Shown: in pieces, positions 36,471-47,744 of the stretch
Numbering within the stretch: the first letter of the stretch is position 1
Layout of the letters: each line of letters opens with the position of its first letter
Assembly: GCA_003222395.1 (NCBI GenBank)
Contig: QHWB01000039.1
Coordinates: 62,001-126,000 of the forward strand
Direction of reading: 5' to 3'
Origin: Acidobacteriota bacterium
GTDB taxonomy: Bacteria; Acidobacteriota; Vicinamibacteria; Vicinamibacterales; CAVVIG01
Length of the DNA stretch: 64,000 nt
Notes under the pieces: generated by a model
What the model saw: only the letters and a program-made list of their open reading frames with translations
The model's database searches: none
What the model was told of the DNA's origin: nothing
Position numbers and translations under genes: made by a program

Positions 36471-36493
36471 GCTGCGGCGCGGCGCGCCGCAGC
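36471..36493. repeat. perfect GC palindrome between convergent genes
   Basis: GCTGCGGCGCG and CGCGCCGCAGC are 11-bp inverted arms around one central G, between the comM stop and the hydrolase fusion stop. The adjoining stretch to 36530 is a GC-rich segment with further short inverted motifs (GCGCCGAAGGCGC). It may act as a terminator for both genes (inference), but it also looks like part of a dispersed intergenic repeat. Confidence 0.55.
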
Positions 36494-36529
36494 GCCGAAG
36501 GCGCGGAGGCGGCAAGACGAGAGTCGGCT

Positions 36530-38722
36530 TCAGCCTCGATCGAGCAGCGTCGACAGCGCGCGTGAGTCTCCGGCCGGCGGCGTGATGACAAGGCCGGTCA
36601 TGCTCAGCGTCCCCTTGTCGAGGGCGCGCGCGAGGAGGTCGAAGCACTCGAGGCAGTGGGCGCGAAGGGCGAAGGCCGCCGCCACGAAACCCGCGTCGGT
36701 GACGCTGGCGCCGTGATCGAGCAACAAGCGAACGGTGGCCGCGTCGCCGACGTTTGCCGCTTCGACGAGCGCGCTGGTCGGATTGTTGAGGCGTCCCGCT
36801 TTCAGTGACGCGCTGGCGCCGTAGTCGAGCAACATCTTCACGACGGACGCGCCGCCGCGACGGCCGGCCGCAACGAACAACGCCGTCTTCCCGTGATCGG
36901 ACTGGATGTTCGGGTCGGCGCCGTACTCGAGAAGCAGGCGCGTCTTCGCGTCATCGCCGGCCGACCACATGAGCGCTGTCGCGCCTGCGTCGTTTGTCGC
37001 GTCCGGATCGGCGCCTTCGTCGAGCAGACGTTGTACTTCAGCGACGTCGCTGTACAGCACCGCGCGCATCAGGGGCGGTGTCGGAAGCGCCGGCGTTTCT
37101 CCAGCCGCTTCGTCGGGCCATTCCGCTCCCCGATCGATCCATTCCTTGATCGCGGCAATCTGTTCTGCCGCGAGCGGTCCCGTGGGCGGCATCTGCATCC
37201 CGAACCGGTTGCCGATCAGCCGCTGATACAACCGGCTCGCGGCGCTGTCGCCGCGACCGATGACCGGTCCGGTGCCGCCACGCATCGCGTCGGCGCGCCG
37301 ATCGAGGCGGAACCCGTTTTGATGAATCGACGGTCCGTGGCAGCCGTAGCAGTTCTGCCGGAAGATCGGCTGCACGTCGCGGACGAAATCGACGCCGGCC
37401 TGCGGCGCAGACGATGGCGCCGGCTTGATCGTCAGACCGCCGGGATCGTTCGGCCGCAGTGGATCGGTGAACGTCATTCCCGCGTTGCTCAAGTCGCCTT
37501 CGACCTCGTCGCCGTGCGGCTTCGTCCCCTGCCGCACCCACTTCACCAAATCGTCGAACGCTCTGATCTGCTCCGTCTGACTGAAGCCGCAGTGTCCCGC
37601 GATGCGATAGATGCGCTGGGCGAGGAGCTTTTCGTTTCCCGTTGCCGCGACAGCGCGCTTCAAGACCTGTTGCAGAAAGATCGGCACGAACAGATCACCG
37701 GTGCCGTGCATGGTCAGCAGCGGCCGCTCGATCCTGCCGTCGAATGGCGCGACTTCTTCGTACGGCGTCTTGTCGCCGCGGTACTCGGGATCGGCCGTCT
37801 TGCGTCGGACACGCTGGTTCAGACTGTCGCTCGTAAGCCCGAGGCCGCCGTCGATCGCGTACCTGATGTGCGTGGTCGTGACGGCGCGATTCTGCGGCGT
37901 GACGATGCCGGCGAGCGCCGATCCGCTGATGTTCGCGGTGAAGCGTCCTCCAGACGCGAGTCCTTCGAGGGCGAACGGCCGCGGTCCGCCGCTGATCCGG
38001 ATTTCGACGCTGGCGAGTTGGCGTCCCTTTTCCGTGTAGTCGGGCGGCTCGCCCAATTGCTCGACGATCTTCGCCGTGTCCTGCCGGATCGAATCGGACT
38101 TGAACTCGACGCCGGTAATCGCTTCGGCGCCGGCGCCGACGGCGGCGTAAAAGTCGAACAACTCCGGTCCAGCGGGACACATCGCGAGACCGCCGGCAAA
38201 CGCGGTTGGAAATTCGTGCAGACCGAGAATCGTGACGTGTCCGCCCATCGACGTGCCGGTCAGATACGTGCGCTGCGGTGCGCGGCCGCCGTTCGATTTC
38301 GTGAACAGCTCGACGAGCGCCATCGTGTCGACGAGACCTTGCCCGGGCACGTAGCCGTTGCACCGGTAGCTCGACGCGGCCCAGGCGAATCCTTCTCGGA
38401 CGAGATGTTCGCGGATGGTGTGGTTGCCGACGCGCAGGCTGGATCCGTTCTGCCCCTGGTTGGCCACGTAGCCGTGAGCGTAGAGCACGAGCTCGCCGTT
38501 CCAGTTGTCGGGAATCTCGATGCGGTAGAGTCCGCCGTCGTACCTGCCGAAGAACGCCTTCGCGCCGGCGAGCGGTTCGAACGCTGCCTCGCCGTACTGC
38601 CATTCCTGTTGCGGGCACGGCACCGGTTTGATGCCGGGTTTCCCGAGAGCGTTCGGCCGTGTTGTGAGCGCGGCGGCGACGCATGCGCAAGCAGCGGCGC
38701 CGATCAGAGCACGGATGCGCAT
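36530..38722 (-). CDS. secreted alpha/beta hydrolase - cytochrome c - ankyrin fusion
   Basis: 730 residues. Signal peptide RIRALIGAAACACVAAALT, then an alpha/beta hydrolase domain (about 35-410) with the nucleophile elbow TYLTGTSMGGHVTILG (Ser near 158), LLTMHGTGDLFVPI (acid) and GHCGFSQTEQ (His). Next a planctomycete-type cytochrome c segment (about 440-540) with the haem motif QNCYGCHGPSIHQNGF and the distal region RFGMQMPPTGPLAA. Last, ankyrin repeats (about 550-700; LLDEGADPDATNDAGATAL; TRLLLEYGADPNIQSDHGKT). The reading frame ends right after an ankyrin-like ALSTLLDRG, at a stop lying in GGCTGAAGCCGA, a sequence that also appears at about 26454. The protein may be cut short. Role unknown; an extracellular, membrane-tethered redox or ester hydrolase assembly is a guess. 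Confidence 0.82.
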   Translation of the reverse strand: MRIRALIGAAACACVAAALTTRPNALGKPGIKPVPCPQQEWQYGEAAFEPLAGAKAFFGRYDGGLYRIEIPDNWNGELVLYAHGYVANQGQNGSSLRVGNHTIREHLVREGFAWAASSYRCNGYVPGQGLVDTMALVELFTKSNGGRAPQRTYLTGTSMGGHVTILGLHEFPTAFAGGLAMCPAGPELFDFYAAVGAGAEAITGVEFKSDSIRQDTAKIVEQLGEPPDYTEKGRQLASVEIRISGGPRPFALEGLASGGRFTANISGSALAGIVTPQNRAVTTTHIRYAIDGGLGLTSDSLNQRVRRKTADPEYRGDKTPYEEVAPFDGRIERPLLTMHGTGDLFVPIFLQQVLKRAVAATGNEKLLAQRIYRIAGHCGFSQTEQIRAFDDLVKWVRQGTKPHGDEVEGDLSNAGMTFTDPLRPNDPGGLTIKPAPSSAPQAGVDFVRDVQPIFRQNCYGCHGPSIHQNGFRLDRRADAMRGGTGPVIGRGDSAASRLYQRLIGNRFGMQMPPTGPLAAEQIAAIKEWIDRGAEWPDEAAGETPALPTPPLMRAVLYSDVAEVQRLLDEGADPDATNDAGATALMWSAGDDAKTRLLLEYGADPNIQSDHGKTALFVAAGRRGGASVVKMLLDYGASASLKAGRLNNPTSALVEAANVGDAATVRLLLDHGASVTDAGFVAAAFALRAHCLECFDLLARALDKGTLSMTGLVITPPAGDSRALSTLLDRG

Positions 38723-38897
38723 ATCGATCTCCCCGGTCCGCGCATAGTACCAGACTCAACTGTATCGACCGGTAAACTTTCGTCGCTTGTTCGCCGCGAG
38801 GATTTGCGTGTTTGTGGCCGATATGCCTTGTGATAGAGTTTGCGAACTTCGGACGCGGCGGCTTTTCGCGTCCATCCCCTTTAATCGCAAGTTGTTA

Positions 38898-39809
38898 ATG
38901 AAACCTCACCGGTATACGGTGATTATCGCGGACCGCTCGAGCGGCGCTGTTCGTCGCGTAACGATCAGTCTGCGTCCGTTTTTCGCGGCGACTCTCGGCA
39001 TCTTCGCGCTGCCGGTTCTCATCGGGCTCGGCGCCAAATGGAGCGCACGAACCGAAATCGGGGATCTTCAGTTCACTAATGCCGCGCTGGAGATCGAGAA
39101 CGGCAGCTACCGCGCGGCCACCGGCGAGCTGACCACTCAGATCCAGTCGCTCGAAGGCGTCATCAACGAGCTCGGCGCGCGCGCCGAAGTCGATCCCGCC
39201 CAGGCGCGAGCGATGCAGAAGCTGCCGGCCGTCGTTAAAACCAGGGCTGCCGGAGGATCGCCGACCGCGACGATGTCGGAGCTCAGCCGAGTACCGCTCG
39301 CGTCGCCCGAAGACACGTTCGGTGTACTGCGCGATCTGCTCCACGGACTCGAGAGCCGGTTGCGCATCGTGCGTAAGGACGTCGAAGTCCGCGAGGCGCT
39401 CGCGGCGGCGACGCCGTCGATCTGGCCGGCGCACGGCTGGCTGACCGGCACGTTCGGCGGCCGCAGCGATCCGTTCACCGGCGAGCCCGGCTTCCATCAG
39501 GGCCTCGACATCTCGACGGAAAAAGGTCAGCCGGTTTACGCCACCGCGACCGGCGACGTGACGTCAGCCGCGTACACAGGCGACTACGGAAATCTCATTC
39601 AGCTCGACCACGGATTCGGATTGACGACGCGCTACGGTCACCTGAGCGCGTTCGCGGTGAAGCCCGATCAGCACGTCCGGCGCGGCGACGTGATCGGCTA
39701 CGTCGGATCGACCGGTCGATCGACCGGCGCGCACGTGCACTACGAGATCCTCGCGAACGGCAAATTGATCAACCCGCTGCAGCTCCTCACGCAACCCGCC
39801 ACTCGATAG
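38898..39809 (+). CDS. M23-family metallopeptidase (murein endopeptidase-like)
   Basis: 303 residues. N-terminal cytosolic or membrane-proximal part PHRYTVIIADRSSGAVRRVT, one membrane helix (FFAATLGIFALPVLIGLGAK), a coiled coil (SYRAATGELTTQIQSLEGVI) and a C-terminal LytM/M23 domain with zinc ligands in FHQGLDISTEKGQPVYAT and TGAHVHYEILANGKLINPLQ (HxH). The catalytic pattern HxGLD and HVHYE is complete. It cleaves or binds peptide cross-bridges near the inner membrane, like MepM or EnvC. Start ATG 38898 chosen by the family N-terminus MKPHRYTVIIAD. Divergent from the fusion gene. Confidence 0.88.
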   Translation: MKPHRYTVIIADRSSGAVRRVTISLRPFFAATLGIFALPVLIGLGAKWSARTEIGDLQFTNAALEIENGSYRAATGELTTQIQSLEGVINELGARAEVDPAQARAMQKLPAVVKTRAAGGSPTATMSELSRVPLASPEDTFGVLRDLLHGLESRLRIVRKDVEVREALAAATPSIWPAHGWLTGTFGGRSDPFTGEPGFHQGLDISTEKGQPVYATATGDVTSAAYTGDYGNLIQLDHGFGLTTRYGHLSAFAVKPDQHVRRGDVIGYVGSTGRSTGAHVHYEILANGKLINPLQLLTQPATR

Positions 39810-39819
39810 CGCGCCATCC

Positions 39820-39887
39820 GGTAGCGCGAGGCTTTCAGCCGAGCGTCGCCGCGAAGCGATTCGCTCGCCTGAAAGGCTCGCGCTACC
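39820..39887. repeat. CTGAAAGG-type palindromic element before secA
   Basis: GGTAGCGCGAGGCTTTCAGC (39820-39839) and CTGAAAGGCTCGCGCTACC (39869-39887) form almost perfect inverted arms, extended by CCGAGCG and CGCTCGC. It matches the element between murQ and nagB. It ends about 50 bp before the secA start, and the TACAAT at 39901-39906, just after it, could be a secA -10 box. Confidence 0.85.
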
Positions 39888-39939
39888 GCGGGCGCTACGC
39901 TACAATCGAAGGATACCTGGGCTTCAGTCTTCACCATAG

Positions 39940-42903
39940 ATGCTCGATACCCTTCTCGCCAAAGTCGTCGGAACCCAGAACGAACGCGAACTGAAACGGC
40001 TGCGCCCGATCGTGGCGCAGGTCAACGCCCTCGAAGCGTCCGTTCAGGCGCTGTCGGACGAGCAGCTGCGCCGCAAGACCATCGAATTCCGGCAGCGATC
40101 CGGCAATGGCGAGACCCTCGATGAGCTGCTGCCGGAAGCATTCGCCGTCGTCCGAGAGGCGGGACGCCGCGTGCTCAACATGCGGCACTTCGACGTGCAG
40201 CTGATCGGCGGCGCGGTTCTCCACAAGGGCAAAATCGCCGAGATGAAGACGGGCGAAGGCAAGACGCTCGTCGCCACGCTTCCGGCGTATCTCAACGCGC
40301 TCGAAGGCAACGGCGTCCACGTCGTCACGGTGAACGACTACCTCGCGCGCCGCGACTCGGAGTGGATGGGCAAGATCTACCGCTTCCTCGGCATGACCGT
40401 CGGCGTCATCCAGCACGAGCTGACGGACGCGGAGCGGCAGGTCGCATACGCCGCCGACATCACGTACGGGACCAACAACGAGTTCGGGTTCGACTACCTG
40501 CGCGACAACATGAAGTTCGAGCTCGCGCACTACGTGCAGCGCGGGCATCATTTCGCAATCGTCGACGAGGTGGACAGCATCCTCATCGACGAAGCGCGCA
40601 CGCCGCTCATCATCTCCGGCCCGGCGGAGGAATCGACCGATCTCTACTACGAGGTCGATCGGATCATCCCGCGGCTGAAAGCGGGTGCTGTTGTTCGGGG
40701 CGACACGAAGGCCGAAGAACGCGAGGCGCTCGAAGCCACCGGCGATTTCATCGTCGACGAGAAGCACAAGACGGTCACGCTGACGGAAAGCGGTACGGCG
40801 AAGGTCGAACAGATGTTGATCCACCGGTTGAACGGGGGCCACATCTACGACCTCGAAAACGCCCACGTCAAGCACCATGTCGACCAGGCGCTGCGCGCGC
40901 ACACGATCTTCCACCGTGACGTCGACTACATGGTGAAGGATGGAGAAGTCGTCATCGTCGACGAGTTCACCGGTCGCCTGATGCCGGGCCGGCGCTGGAG
41001 CGACGGACTGCACCAGGCGGTGGAGGCGAAGGAGAAGGTCAAGATCGAGCGCGAGAATCAAACGCTCGCGACGGTCACCTTCCAGAACTACTTCCGCAAG
41101 TACGGCAAGCTCGCCGGCATGACCGGCACCGCCGATACGGAAGCCGAGGAGTTCGCGAAAATCTACAAGCTTGACGTCGTCGTGATCCCGCCGAACCGGA
41201 CGCTGCGCCGCATCGAGAATCCGGATCTCGTGTACCGCACCGAGCGCGAAAAATGGGATGCGATCGTCACCGAGATCATCGACGAGCACAAGAAAGGCCG
41301 CCCGGTCCTCGTCGGCACCGTGTCAATCGAGAAGTCGGAAAAGCTGTCGACGATGCTCGATCGGCGCGGTCTGAAGCGCGGCACGACGACGGGCGGCGGC
41401 GCCGACAAGCACGTCGTGCTGAACGCGAAGTATCACGCCCAGGAGGCCGAGTTCGTCGCGCAGGCGGGGCGGCAGGGATCGGTCACGATCGCGACCAACA
41501 TGGCCGGCCGCGGCACCGACATTCTCCTCGGCGGCAACCCCGAGTTCATGGCGCGCCAGCAGTGCCTCGCGGAAGAGATCGCCGAGCGGCTGCCGAAAGG
41601 CGAAGAGCGGTTCGTCGAGGACGAGCACTACGTCTACTTCTATCACCTGGACGGCTTCTATCGCGTGCCGAAAGAGGCCTACCAGCGCATCTTCGAGCAC
41701 TTCAAGAAACAGACGGACGTCGAGCACGATCAGGTCGTCGACATCAGCGGCCTGCACATCCTCGGCACGGAGCGCCACGAAGCACGACGCATCGACAACC
41801 AGCTGCGCGGCCGCGCCGGCCGTCAGGGCGACCCGGGTTCATCGCGGTTCTACCTGTCGCTCGAAGACGACCTGATGCGGATCTTCGGATCGGACCGCAT
41901 CTCGGGTCTGATGCAACGCCTCGGCATGGAAGAAGGGGTGCCGATCGAGCACGGGATGGTGACGAAGGCGATCGAGCGGGCGCAGAAGCAGGTCGAGGCT
42001 CAGAACTTCTCCGTCAGAAAACATCTGCTCGAGTACGACGACGTGATGAACAAGCAGCGCGAGAACGTCTACGCGCTGCGCCGCCAGATCCTCGACGGGC
42101 AGATCAAGCTGCAGGACGAGGAGGGCGGTGAAGAGGTCCTGAACACGCGCGAGTACCTGATGCTGCTCGCGGAAGACATCCTCGACGCGCTCGTCGATAC
42201 CTACGCGGCCGCCAATGCCGACTTCGAACAATGGGATCTCGAGGGGTTGAAGCGCGAGGTTTCGCGGGTCTTCGCGATCGACACGGCCCCGCTCGATTTC
42301 AGCGACCGCACATCGGGCGAGATCCGCGATCAGCTGTGGGAGCTCATCGTCGCGTCGTACGACGAGAAGGAAAAGCTCGTCGGCCGCGAAGTGCTGCAGC
42401 GCGTCGAGCGCGACATCATGCTGCAGATCGTCGATCAGCAGTGGAAGGATCACCTCTACAGCCTCGACCATCTGAAGGAAGGCATCGGGCTGCGCGGCTA
42501 CGGTCAGCGCGACCCGCTCGTCGAGTACAAGAAGGAGAGCTTCGCGCTGTTCCAGGCGATGAAAGAGCGCGTGGACGAGGAAATCGTCCGGTACCTGTGG
42601 TGGCTCCGACCGATTCTGAGCGAAGAGGCGCCGCAGGTCCGCCGTGCGGCGCCGCGGCGGGCGCCGCTCATCATGAACAATCCGTCGAGCGAGTCGGCGA
42701 CCGCGTCGGTGTTCGGCGCGCCGCGATCGGCCGCGACGGCTACGCAGGCGCCGCCGCGCGCGAGCGGCCCCCAGCCGGCGCGCGTCGGCGGCGACGACAT
42801 CGTGAAGACGGTCCGCCGCGAGGAGCCGAAGGTCGGCCGCAACGAGCCGTGTCCGTGCGGCAGCGGGAAGAAATACAAGAAATGTCACGGCGCAGCGGCA
42901 TGA
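39940..42903 (+). CDS. secA: preprotein translocase ATPase SecA
   Basis: 987 residues. The motor that pushes precursor proteins through SecYEG. NBD1 has Walker [20 protein letters not shown] and [18 protein letters not shown] (Walker B), the preprotein cross-linking domain follows, and NBD2 has [19 protein letters not shown] and [22 protein letters not shown]-terminal Pro/Ala linker leads to the zinc-binding [15 protein letters not shown] (SEC-C). Length is slightly longer than the E. coli protein. Start ATG 39940 ([20 protein letters not shown]) is the family N-terminus. Monocistronic or with guaB, 79 bp on. Confidence 0.97.
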   Translation: MLDTLLAKVVGTQNERELKRLRPIVAQVNALEASVQALSDEQLRRKTIEFRQRSGNGETLDELLPEAFAVVREAGRRVLNMRHFDVQLIGGAVLHKGKIAEMKTGEGKTLVATLPAYLNALEGNGVHVVTVNDYLARRDSEWMGKIYRFLGMTVGVIQHELTDAERQVAYAADITYGTNNEFGFDYLRDNMKFELAHYVQRGHHFAIVDEVDSILIDEARTPLIISGPAEESTDLYYEVDRIIPRLKAGAVVRGDTKAEEREALEATGDFIVDEKHKTVTLTESGTAKVEQMLIHRLNGGHIYDLENAHVKHHVDQALRAHTIFHRDVDYMVKDGEVVIVDEFTGRLMPGRRWSDGLHQAVEAKEKVKIERENQTLATVTFQNYFRKYGKLAGMTGTADTEAEEFAKIYKLDVVVIPPNRTLRRIENPDLVYRTEREKWDAIVTEIIDEHKKGRPVLVGTVSIEKSEKLSTMLDRRGLKRGTTTGGGADKHVVLNAKYHAQEAEFVAQAGRQGSVTIATNMAGRGTDILLGGNPEFMARQQCLAEEIAERLPKGEERFVEDEHYVYFYHLDGFYRVPKEAYQRIFEHFKKQTDVEHDQVVDISGLHILGTERHEARRIDNQLRGRAGRQGDPGSSRFYLSLEDDLMRIFGSDRISGLMQRLGMEEGVPIEHGMVTKAIERAQKQVEAQNFSVRKHLLEYDDVMNKQRENVYALRRQILDGQIKLQDEEGGEEVLNTREYLMLLAEDILDALVDTYAAANADFEQWDLEGLKREVSRVFAIDTAPLDFSDRTSGEIRDQLWELIVASYDEKEKLVGREVLQRVERDIMLQIVDQQWKDHLYSLDHLKEGIGLRGYGQRDPLVEYKKESFALFQAMKERVDEEIVRYLWWLRPILSEEAPQVRRAAPRRAPLIMNNPSSESATASVFGAPRSAATATQAPPRASGPQPARVGGDDIVKTVRREEPKVGRNEPCPCGSGKKYKKCHGAAA

Positions 42904-42964
42904 TCACGACGAAAGACGCGAAAGCACGCACACGAACCCCGACATGTTTTTCGTGTTTTCGTGA

Positions 42965-44506
<1,542 letters not shown>

Positions 44507-44518
44507 ACGACTCGTTCG

Positions 44519-44935
44519 TCAGCTTACCGCGATCGTCCGCGCGTCGCCGTCGCCGTGTGTGATTCGCACGGCAATCGCGCGCTCGTAGTGCGGCCGCGCC
44601 AGCTTTTCCGCCCACTCGATCGCGAGCACGCCCCTGTCGGCAATTTCATCGAGGCCGAGGTCGTCAATCTCGCGCGGATCGTTCAAGCGGTACAGGTCGG
44701 CGTGGAACAACGGGAGCCGTCCACCACGATACTCATGGAGCAGCGTGAACGTCGGACTGCTCACCTCCTCGCGCTGAACGCCAAGTCCTTCTGCCAGCCC
44801 GCGTACGAACGCGGTCTTCCCTGCCCCGAGATCACCGTACAGCAGAATCACGTCGCCGGCCGAGAGCGTGCGCGCTAACTCGCGCGCGACCGCCACTGTT
44901 TCCACTTCCGACGTCGTTCTGTACGTCTCTAACAC
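44519..44935 (-). CDS. tsaE: tRNA threonylcarbamoyladenosine biosynthesis ATPase
   Basis: 138 residues. Works with TsaB and TsaD to make t6A37 in tRNAs that read ANN codons. Walker A is LLYGDLGAGKTAFVRGLAEG, switch region EEVSSPTFTLLHEY, and LFHADLYRLNDPREIDDLG with IEWAEKLARPH are family signatures. Full length. The last ten bases before the guaB stop are shared with no overlap. TsaB and TsaD are not in the window. Confidence 0.95.
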   Translation of the reverse strand: MLETYRTTSEVETVAVARELARTLSAGDVILLYGDLGAGKTAFVRGLAEGLGVQREEVSSPTFTLLHEYRGGRLPLFHADLYRLNDPREIDDLGLDEIADRGVLAIEWAEKLARPHYERAIAVRITHGDGDARTIAVS

Positions 44936-44990
44936 TGTCGCGACTGTATTGGTGACGTTCTCTTCTGGATGCGCGCGGGCACTACGGTGC

Positions 44991-45035
44991 GAGCGCGTCA
45001 GCGCGTGGGGTCGGGCCCCACGCGAGTAAAAAATG
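44991..45035. repeat. GCGTGGGG/CCCCACGC palindromic element, copy 1
   Basis: CGCGTGGGG (45002-45010) and CCCCACGCG (45016-45024), a 9-bp stem with a 5-base loop, preceded by GCGTCAG and followed by AGTAAAAAATG. Nearly the same block stands upstream of gcvP (52731-52775, opposite strand) and, more diverged, gcvH (53241-53285, opposite strand). In all three the ATG-side end faces a gene start. Confidence 0.85.
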
Positions 45036-45104
45036 CTTAGTTGTGGAAGCCGATTCCTCGCATGCGTTTGTGACGATCTGTTCCAGAAATGCTATCGTCT
45101 TTTC

Positions 45105-45407
45105 GTGCGCCTGCTGCCGTTGGTCGTCGTTGCCACGATTGCGCTCTCCTGCGGATCGCCGGCGGCGCCCGACGTTCCCGCCGGCGCCGTTCGCGTGACC
45201 GGCGTCGTGCACTTCTACTCGCTCGAAGGCGGCTTCTGGGCGGTTCGCGGCGACGACGGCGTGATTTACGATCCCATGAATGGCCTGCCGACGGCGTTTC
45301 AACGAGAGAACCTGCGCGTGACGATGATCGTCAACATCCGCTCTGACGTCGGCGGCATTCACATGGTGGGGCCGATCGTCGAAATTCTCCAGATCGAGGC
45401 GATATGA
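45105..45407 (+). CDS. small lipoprotein of unknown function
   Basis: 100 residues with the start at GTG 45105 (VRLLPLVVVATIALSCGSPA), which gives a clean signal with a lipobox-like ALSC. The mature part (VRVTGVVHFYSLEGGFWAVR; GDDGVIYDPMNGLPTAFQRE; LRVTMIVNIRSDVGGIHMVG) matches, from memory, a small conserved family of secreted OB-like proteins that occurs in many phyla and has no known role. An upstream ATG at 45033 would place 24 extra residues before the signal and starts exactly at the end of the palindromic element, so it is less likely. ATGA overlap with the DinB-like gene. Confidence 0.7.
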   Translation: MRLLPLVVVATIALSCGSPAAPDVPAGAVRVTGVVHFYSLEGGFWAVRGDDGVIYDPMNGLPTAFQRENLRVTMIVNIRSDVGGIHMVGPIVEILQIEAI

Positions 45408-45895
45408 CTTCAGTCACATTGAACCCGTACGCCACGCACCTGGGCACGCGCGCGCCGCGCGACGTCATCGAGACGACCACGCTCGAGCTCCATCGCCTCG
45501 CCGGCCGAATCGGCCCGGCGCGGATGACCGCGGCGCCGGCGCCCGGGAAGTGGAGCGCGCGCGACATCCTGTGTCATCTCGCCGACTCCGAAATCGTGTT
45601 CGCCTTCAGATTCCGCCAGGCGCTCGCCGAGGATCACCACGTCATCCAGCCGTTCGATCAGAATGGCTGGGCGCGAACCTATCCGGACGGCGACGCGAAC
45701 GCCGCGCTCGCGACGTTCGAGGCCTTGCGGAACTGGAACGTGGCGCTGCTGAAGGCGCTTCGGCCCGAGCAGCTGTCGAAGCGCGTCACACATCCCGAGC
45801 GCGGCGAGATGACGTTTCAGGCTGTGGTCGAGACGATGGCGGGCCACGATCTCAATCACCTCAAGCAGCTGCAAGCGCTCGTCGGGCAGCCCTAA
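45404..45895 (+). CDS. DinB-family metal-dependent protein
   Basis: 163 residues. A four-helix-bundle DinB/YfiT-like protein with metal-ligand histidines in ARDILCHLADSEIVFAFRFR and in VETMAGHDLNHLKQLQ. Members of this superfamily act on bacillithiol, mycothiol or DNA-damage related thiols. The substrate here is unknown. APGKWSARDIL is a characteristic entry helix. Cotranscribed with the small lipoprotein gene. Confidence 0.88.
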   Translation: MTSVTLNPYATHLGTRAPRDVIETTTLELHRLAGRIGPARMTAAPAPGKWSARDILCHLADSEIVFAFRFRQALAEDHHVIQPFDQNGWARTYPDGDANAALATFEALRNWNVALLKALRPEQLSKRVTHPERGEMTFQAVVETMAGHDLNHLKQLQALVGQP

Positions 45896-45913
45896 AGGGC
45901 CGCGCTACGGCCG

Positions 45914-47491
45914 TTACGATTCGTTCTTCTCGACAACTCTGCGGCGCGCGGTCAGCTCGAGGACCGCGTCGCCGATGTGCGCGGCCAGATCGGCCGCCGT
46001 CATCGAGACCTCTCCTTCATCCGCTTCGGCAAGATCGCCCGCCATGCCGTGGAGGTACACGGCGATCTTGCAGGCCGCTTCGGCGTCGAGCAGCTGCGCG
46101 AGCCACGCGGCAATCATGCCGGTGAGGACGTCGCCGGTTCCGCCGGTGGCCATGCCCGGATTGCCGGTTGGATTGATGAACACCTTTTCGTCCGGCGTCG
46201 CGATGAGCGTGCGGTGTCCCTTGAGCACGACGTACACGTGATGCGCCGACGCGAAGTTCCGCGCGATCTCGAGACGGCTCGCCTGCACTTCGTGGGTCGA
46301 CATCCCGACGAGGCGCGCCATCTCGCCCGGATGCGGTGTGATGATGACGTCGCGGCCGTCGCGTCCCGACAGCCGGTCGGGCTCGCCGCTGAACGCGTTG
46401 AGACCGTCGGCATCGATGATGAGCGGCGCGGTGGCGCGATCGACGAGCTGCCTGATGCAGTCGCGCGTTGCGCGCGCCTGTCCCAGTCCCGGTCCGATGG
46501 CGATGACATCGCGCGCCATCTCCATGAGCCGATCGACGTTCCCGGGCGACACGCCGTCCTCGCCATCGTCGAGAGGCTCGGTCATGTACTCGGCGCCCAT
46601 CGCGGCCACGACGGCCTGGATCGATGCCGGCGTGGCGACGGTCACGAGTCCGGCGCCGGAACGAAGGGCGCCGACGGCGGCGAGGTGCGCGGCGCCTGAC
46701 TTGCCGCGCGATCCGGCGACGATCAGGACGCGGCCGTAGTCGCCTTTGTGACTGTCGGACGCGCGCGGCGAAACGATCTCGCGCATGGCGGTGCGCGTCA
46801 GCAGATCGACTCGCGGTCCCTCGACGGCTTCGATCACCTCGACCGGAATCCCGATGTCGGCGATGACGATGTCGCCGGCCTGCGTTTCGCCGGGCGGCAG
46901 CACCAGCGGCAGTTTCGGCGCAGCGAGCGTCACCGTGAGCGTCGCCTCGATCGAAGGGCCGATCGGCTTGGGCGAATCGGCCGACAACCCCGACGGCAGA
47001 TCGATGGCGACGACCGGAATGCCTGACGCGTTGACGTCGGCGATGACCGACTCGATCAGCCCGCTGACCGGCGACTTCAGTCCTGTTCCGAAGATCGCGT
47101 CGACGATGAGCGTGCAGTCGCTCACCTCGGAAAAGTGCAGCTCCCACGCCTGACTGTCGGCGATCTCGACGACGGTCACGCCGAGGCGGCCGAGGATCTC
47201 GAGGTTCACCCGGGCGTCGCCGCGCACATCGGCGACGCCGCCGAGCAGGAACACCGCGACGTCGACGCCGCGCTGCACCAGGGTGCGCGCGACGACGAAG
47301 CCATCGCCACCGTTGTTGCCGCGGCCGCACAGCACGCCGACCTGGCGTTCGAGCAGGTCGGCGTACATCGCCTCCATCGCGGCGACCGCCTGACGTCCCG
47401 CGTTTTCCATGAGCACGAGCGACGGGATGCCGATGTCGTCGATGGTGCGCTTATCGGCTTCGCGCATCTGGGCGGAATTCAGTACGCGCAT
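45914..47491 (-). CDS. nnr: bifunctional NAD(P)HX epimerase / ADP-dependent dehydratase
   Basis: 525 residues. Repairs hydrated NADH/NADPH. The N-terminal YjeF epimerase domain (about 1-215) has LMENAGRQAVAAMEA, VLCGRGNNGGDGFVVARTL and VDAIFGTGLKSPVSGLI. The C-terminal kinase-like dehydratase domain (about 225-515) has VLIVAGSRGKSGAAHLAAVG, DVIITPHPGEMARLVGMST and NPGMATGGTGDVLTGMIAAW. Both domains are complete. The start ATG 47491 is followed upstream at once by a heptamer repeat array (47496-47602), so its promoter lies inside or beyond the array. Convergent with the DinB-like gene. Confidence 0.95.
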   Translation of the reverse strand: MRVLNSAQMREADKRTIDDIGIPSLVLMENAGRQAVAAMEAMYADLLERQVGVLCGRGNNGGDGFVVARTLVQRGVDVAVFLLGGVADVRGDARVNLEILGRLGVTVVEIADSQAWELHFSEVSDCTLIVDAIFGTGLKSPVSGLIESVIADVNASGIPVVAIDLPSGLSADSPKPIGPSIEATLTVTLAAPKLPLVLPPGETQAGDIVIADIGIPVEVIEAVEGPRVDLLTRTAMREIVSPRASDSHKGDYGRVLIVAGSRGKSGAAHLAAVGALRSGAGLVTVATPASIQAVVAAMGAEYMTEPLDDGEDGVSPGNVDRLMEMARDVIAIGPGLGQARATRDCIRQLVDRATAPLIIDADGLNAFSGEPDRLSGRDGRDVIITPHPGEMARLVGMSTHEVQASRLEIARNFASAHHVYVVLKGHRTLIATPDEKVFINPTGNPGMATGGTGDVLTGMIAAWLAQLLDAEAACKIAVYLHGMAGDLAEADEGEVSMTAADLAAHIGDAVLELTARRRVVEKNES

Positions 47492-47495
47492 CTAG

Positions 47496-47602
47496 TAGCT
47501 ATCGGCTATCAGCTATCGGCTATCAGCTATCGGCTATCGGCTATCAGCTATCGGCTATCAGCTATCGGCTATCAGCTATCGGCTATCAGCTTTCGGCTGT
47601 CG
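47496..47602. repeat. heptamer array (GCTATCR), about 15 units, with degenerate flank
   Basis: Units GCTATCG and GCTATCA, mostly alternating, start four bases upstream of the nnr start codon. A degenerate stretch with CAGCTGA and GAGAGCTGATCACT type repeats continues to about 47703. No other gene is seen in the 253-bp gap between nnr and the aminotransferase gene. The same heptamer (AGCTATC) occurs at 49601-49675 and inverted at 49791-49816. Confidence 0.9.
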
Positions 47603-47744
47603 GCATCAGCTGACACCGGTCAGCTGAAAACTGAGAACTTGCAGCTGAAAGCCGATCGCTGAAAGCTGATCACTGAGAGCTGATCACTGAGAGCTGATAG
47701 CGTACGTTGCGGCGAGAATAGCATACGCAGTACGCTTTTCCGCG

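Noticed and set aside
44991-45035. Rho-independent terminator for the upstream gene
   Set aside because: The gene on the left (tsaE) runs toward lower coordinates, away from the element, and two more copies lie just before gene starts. It is treated as a repeat element.
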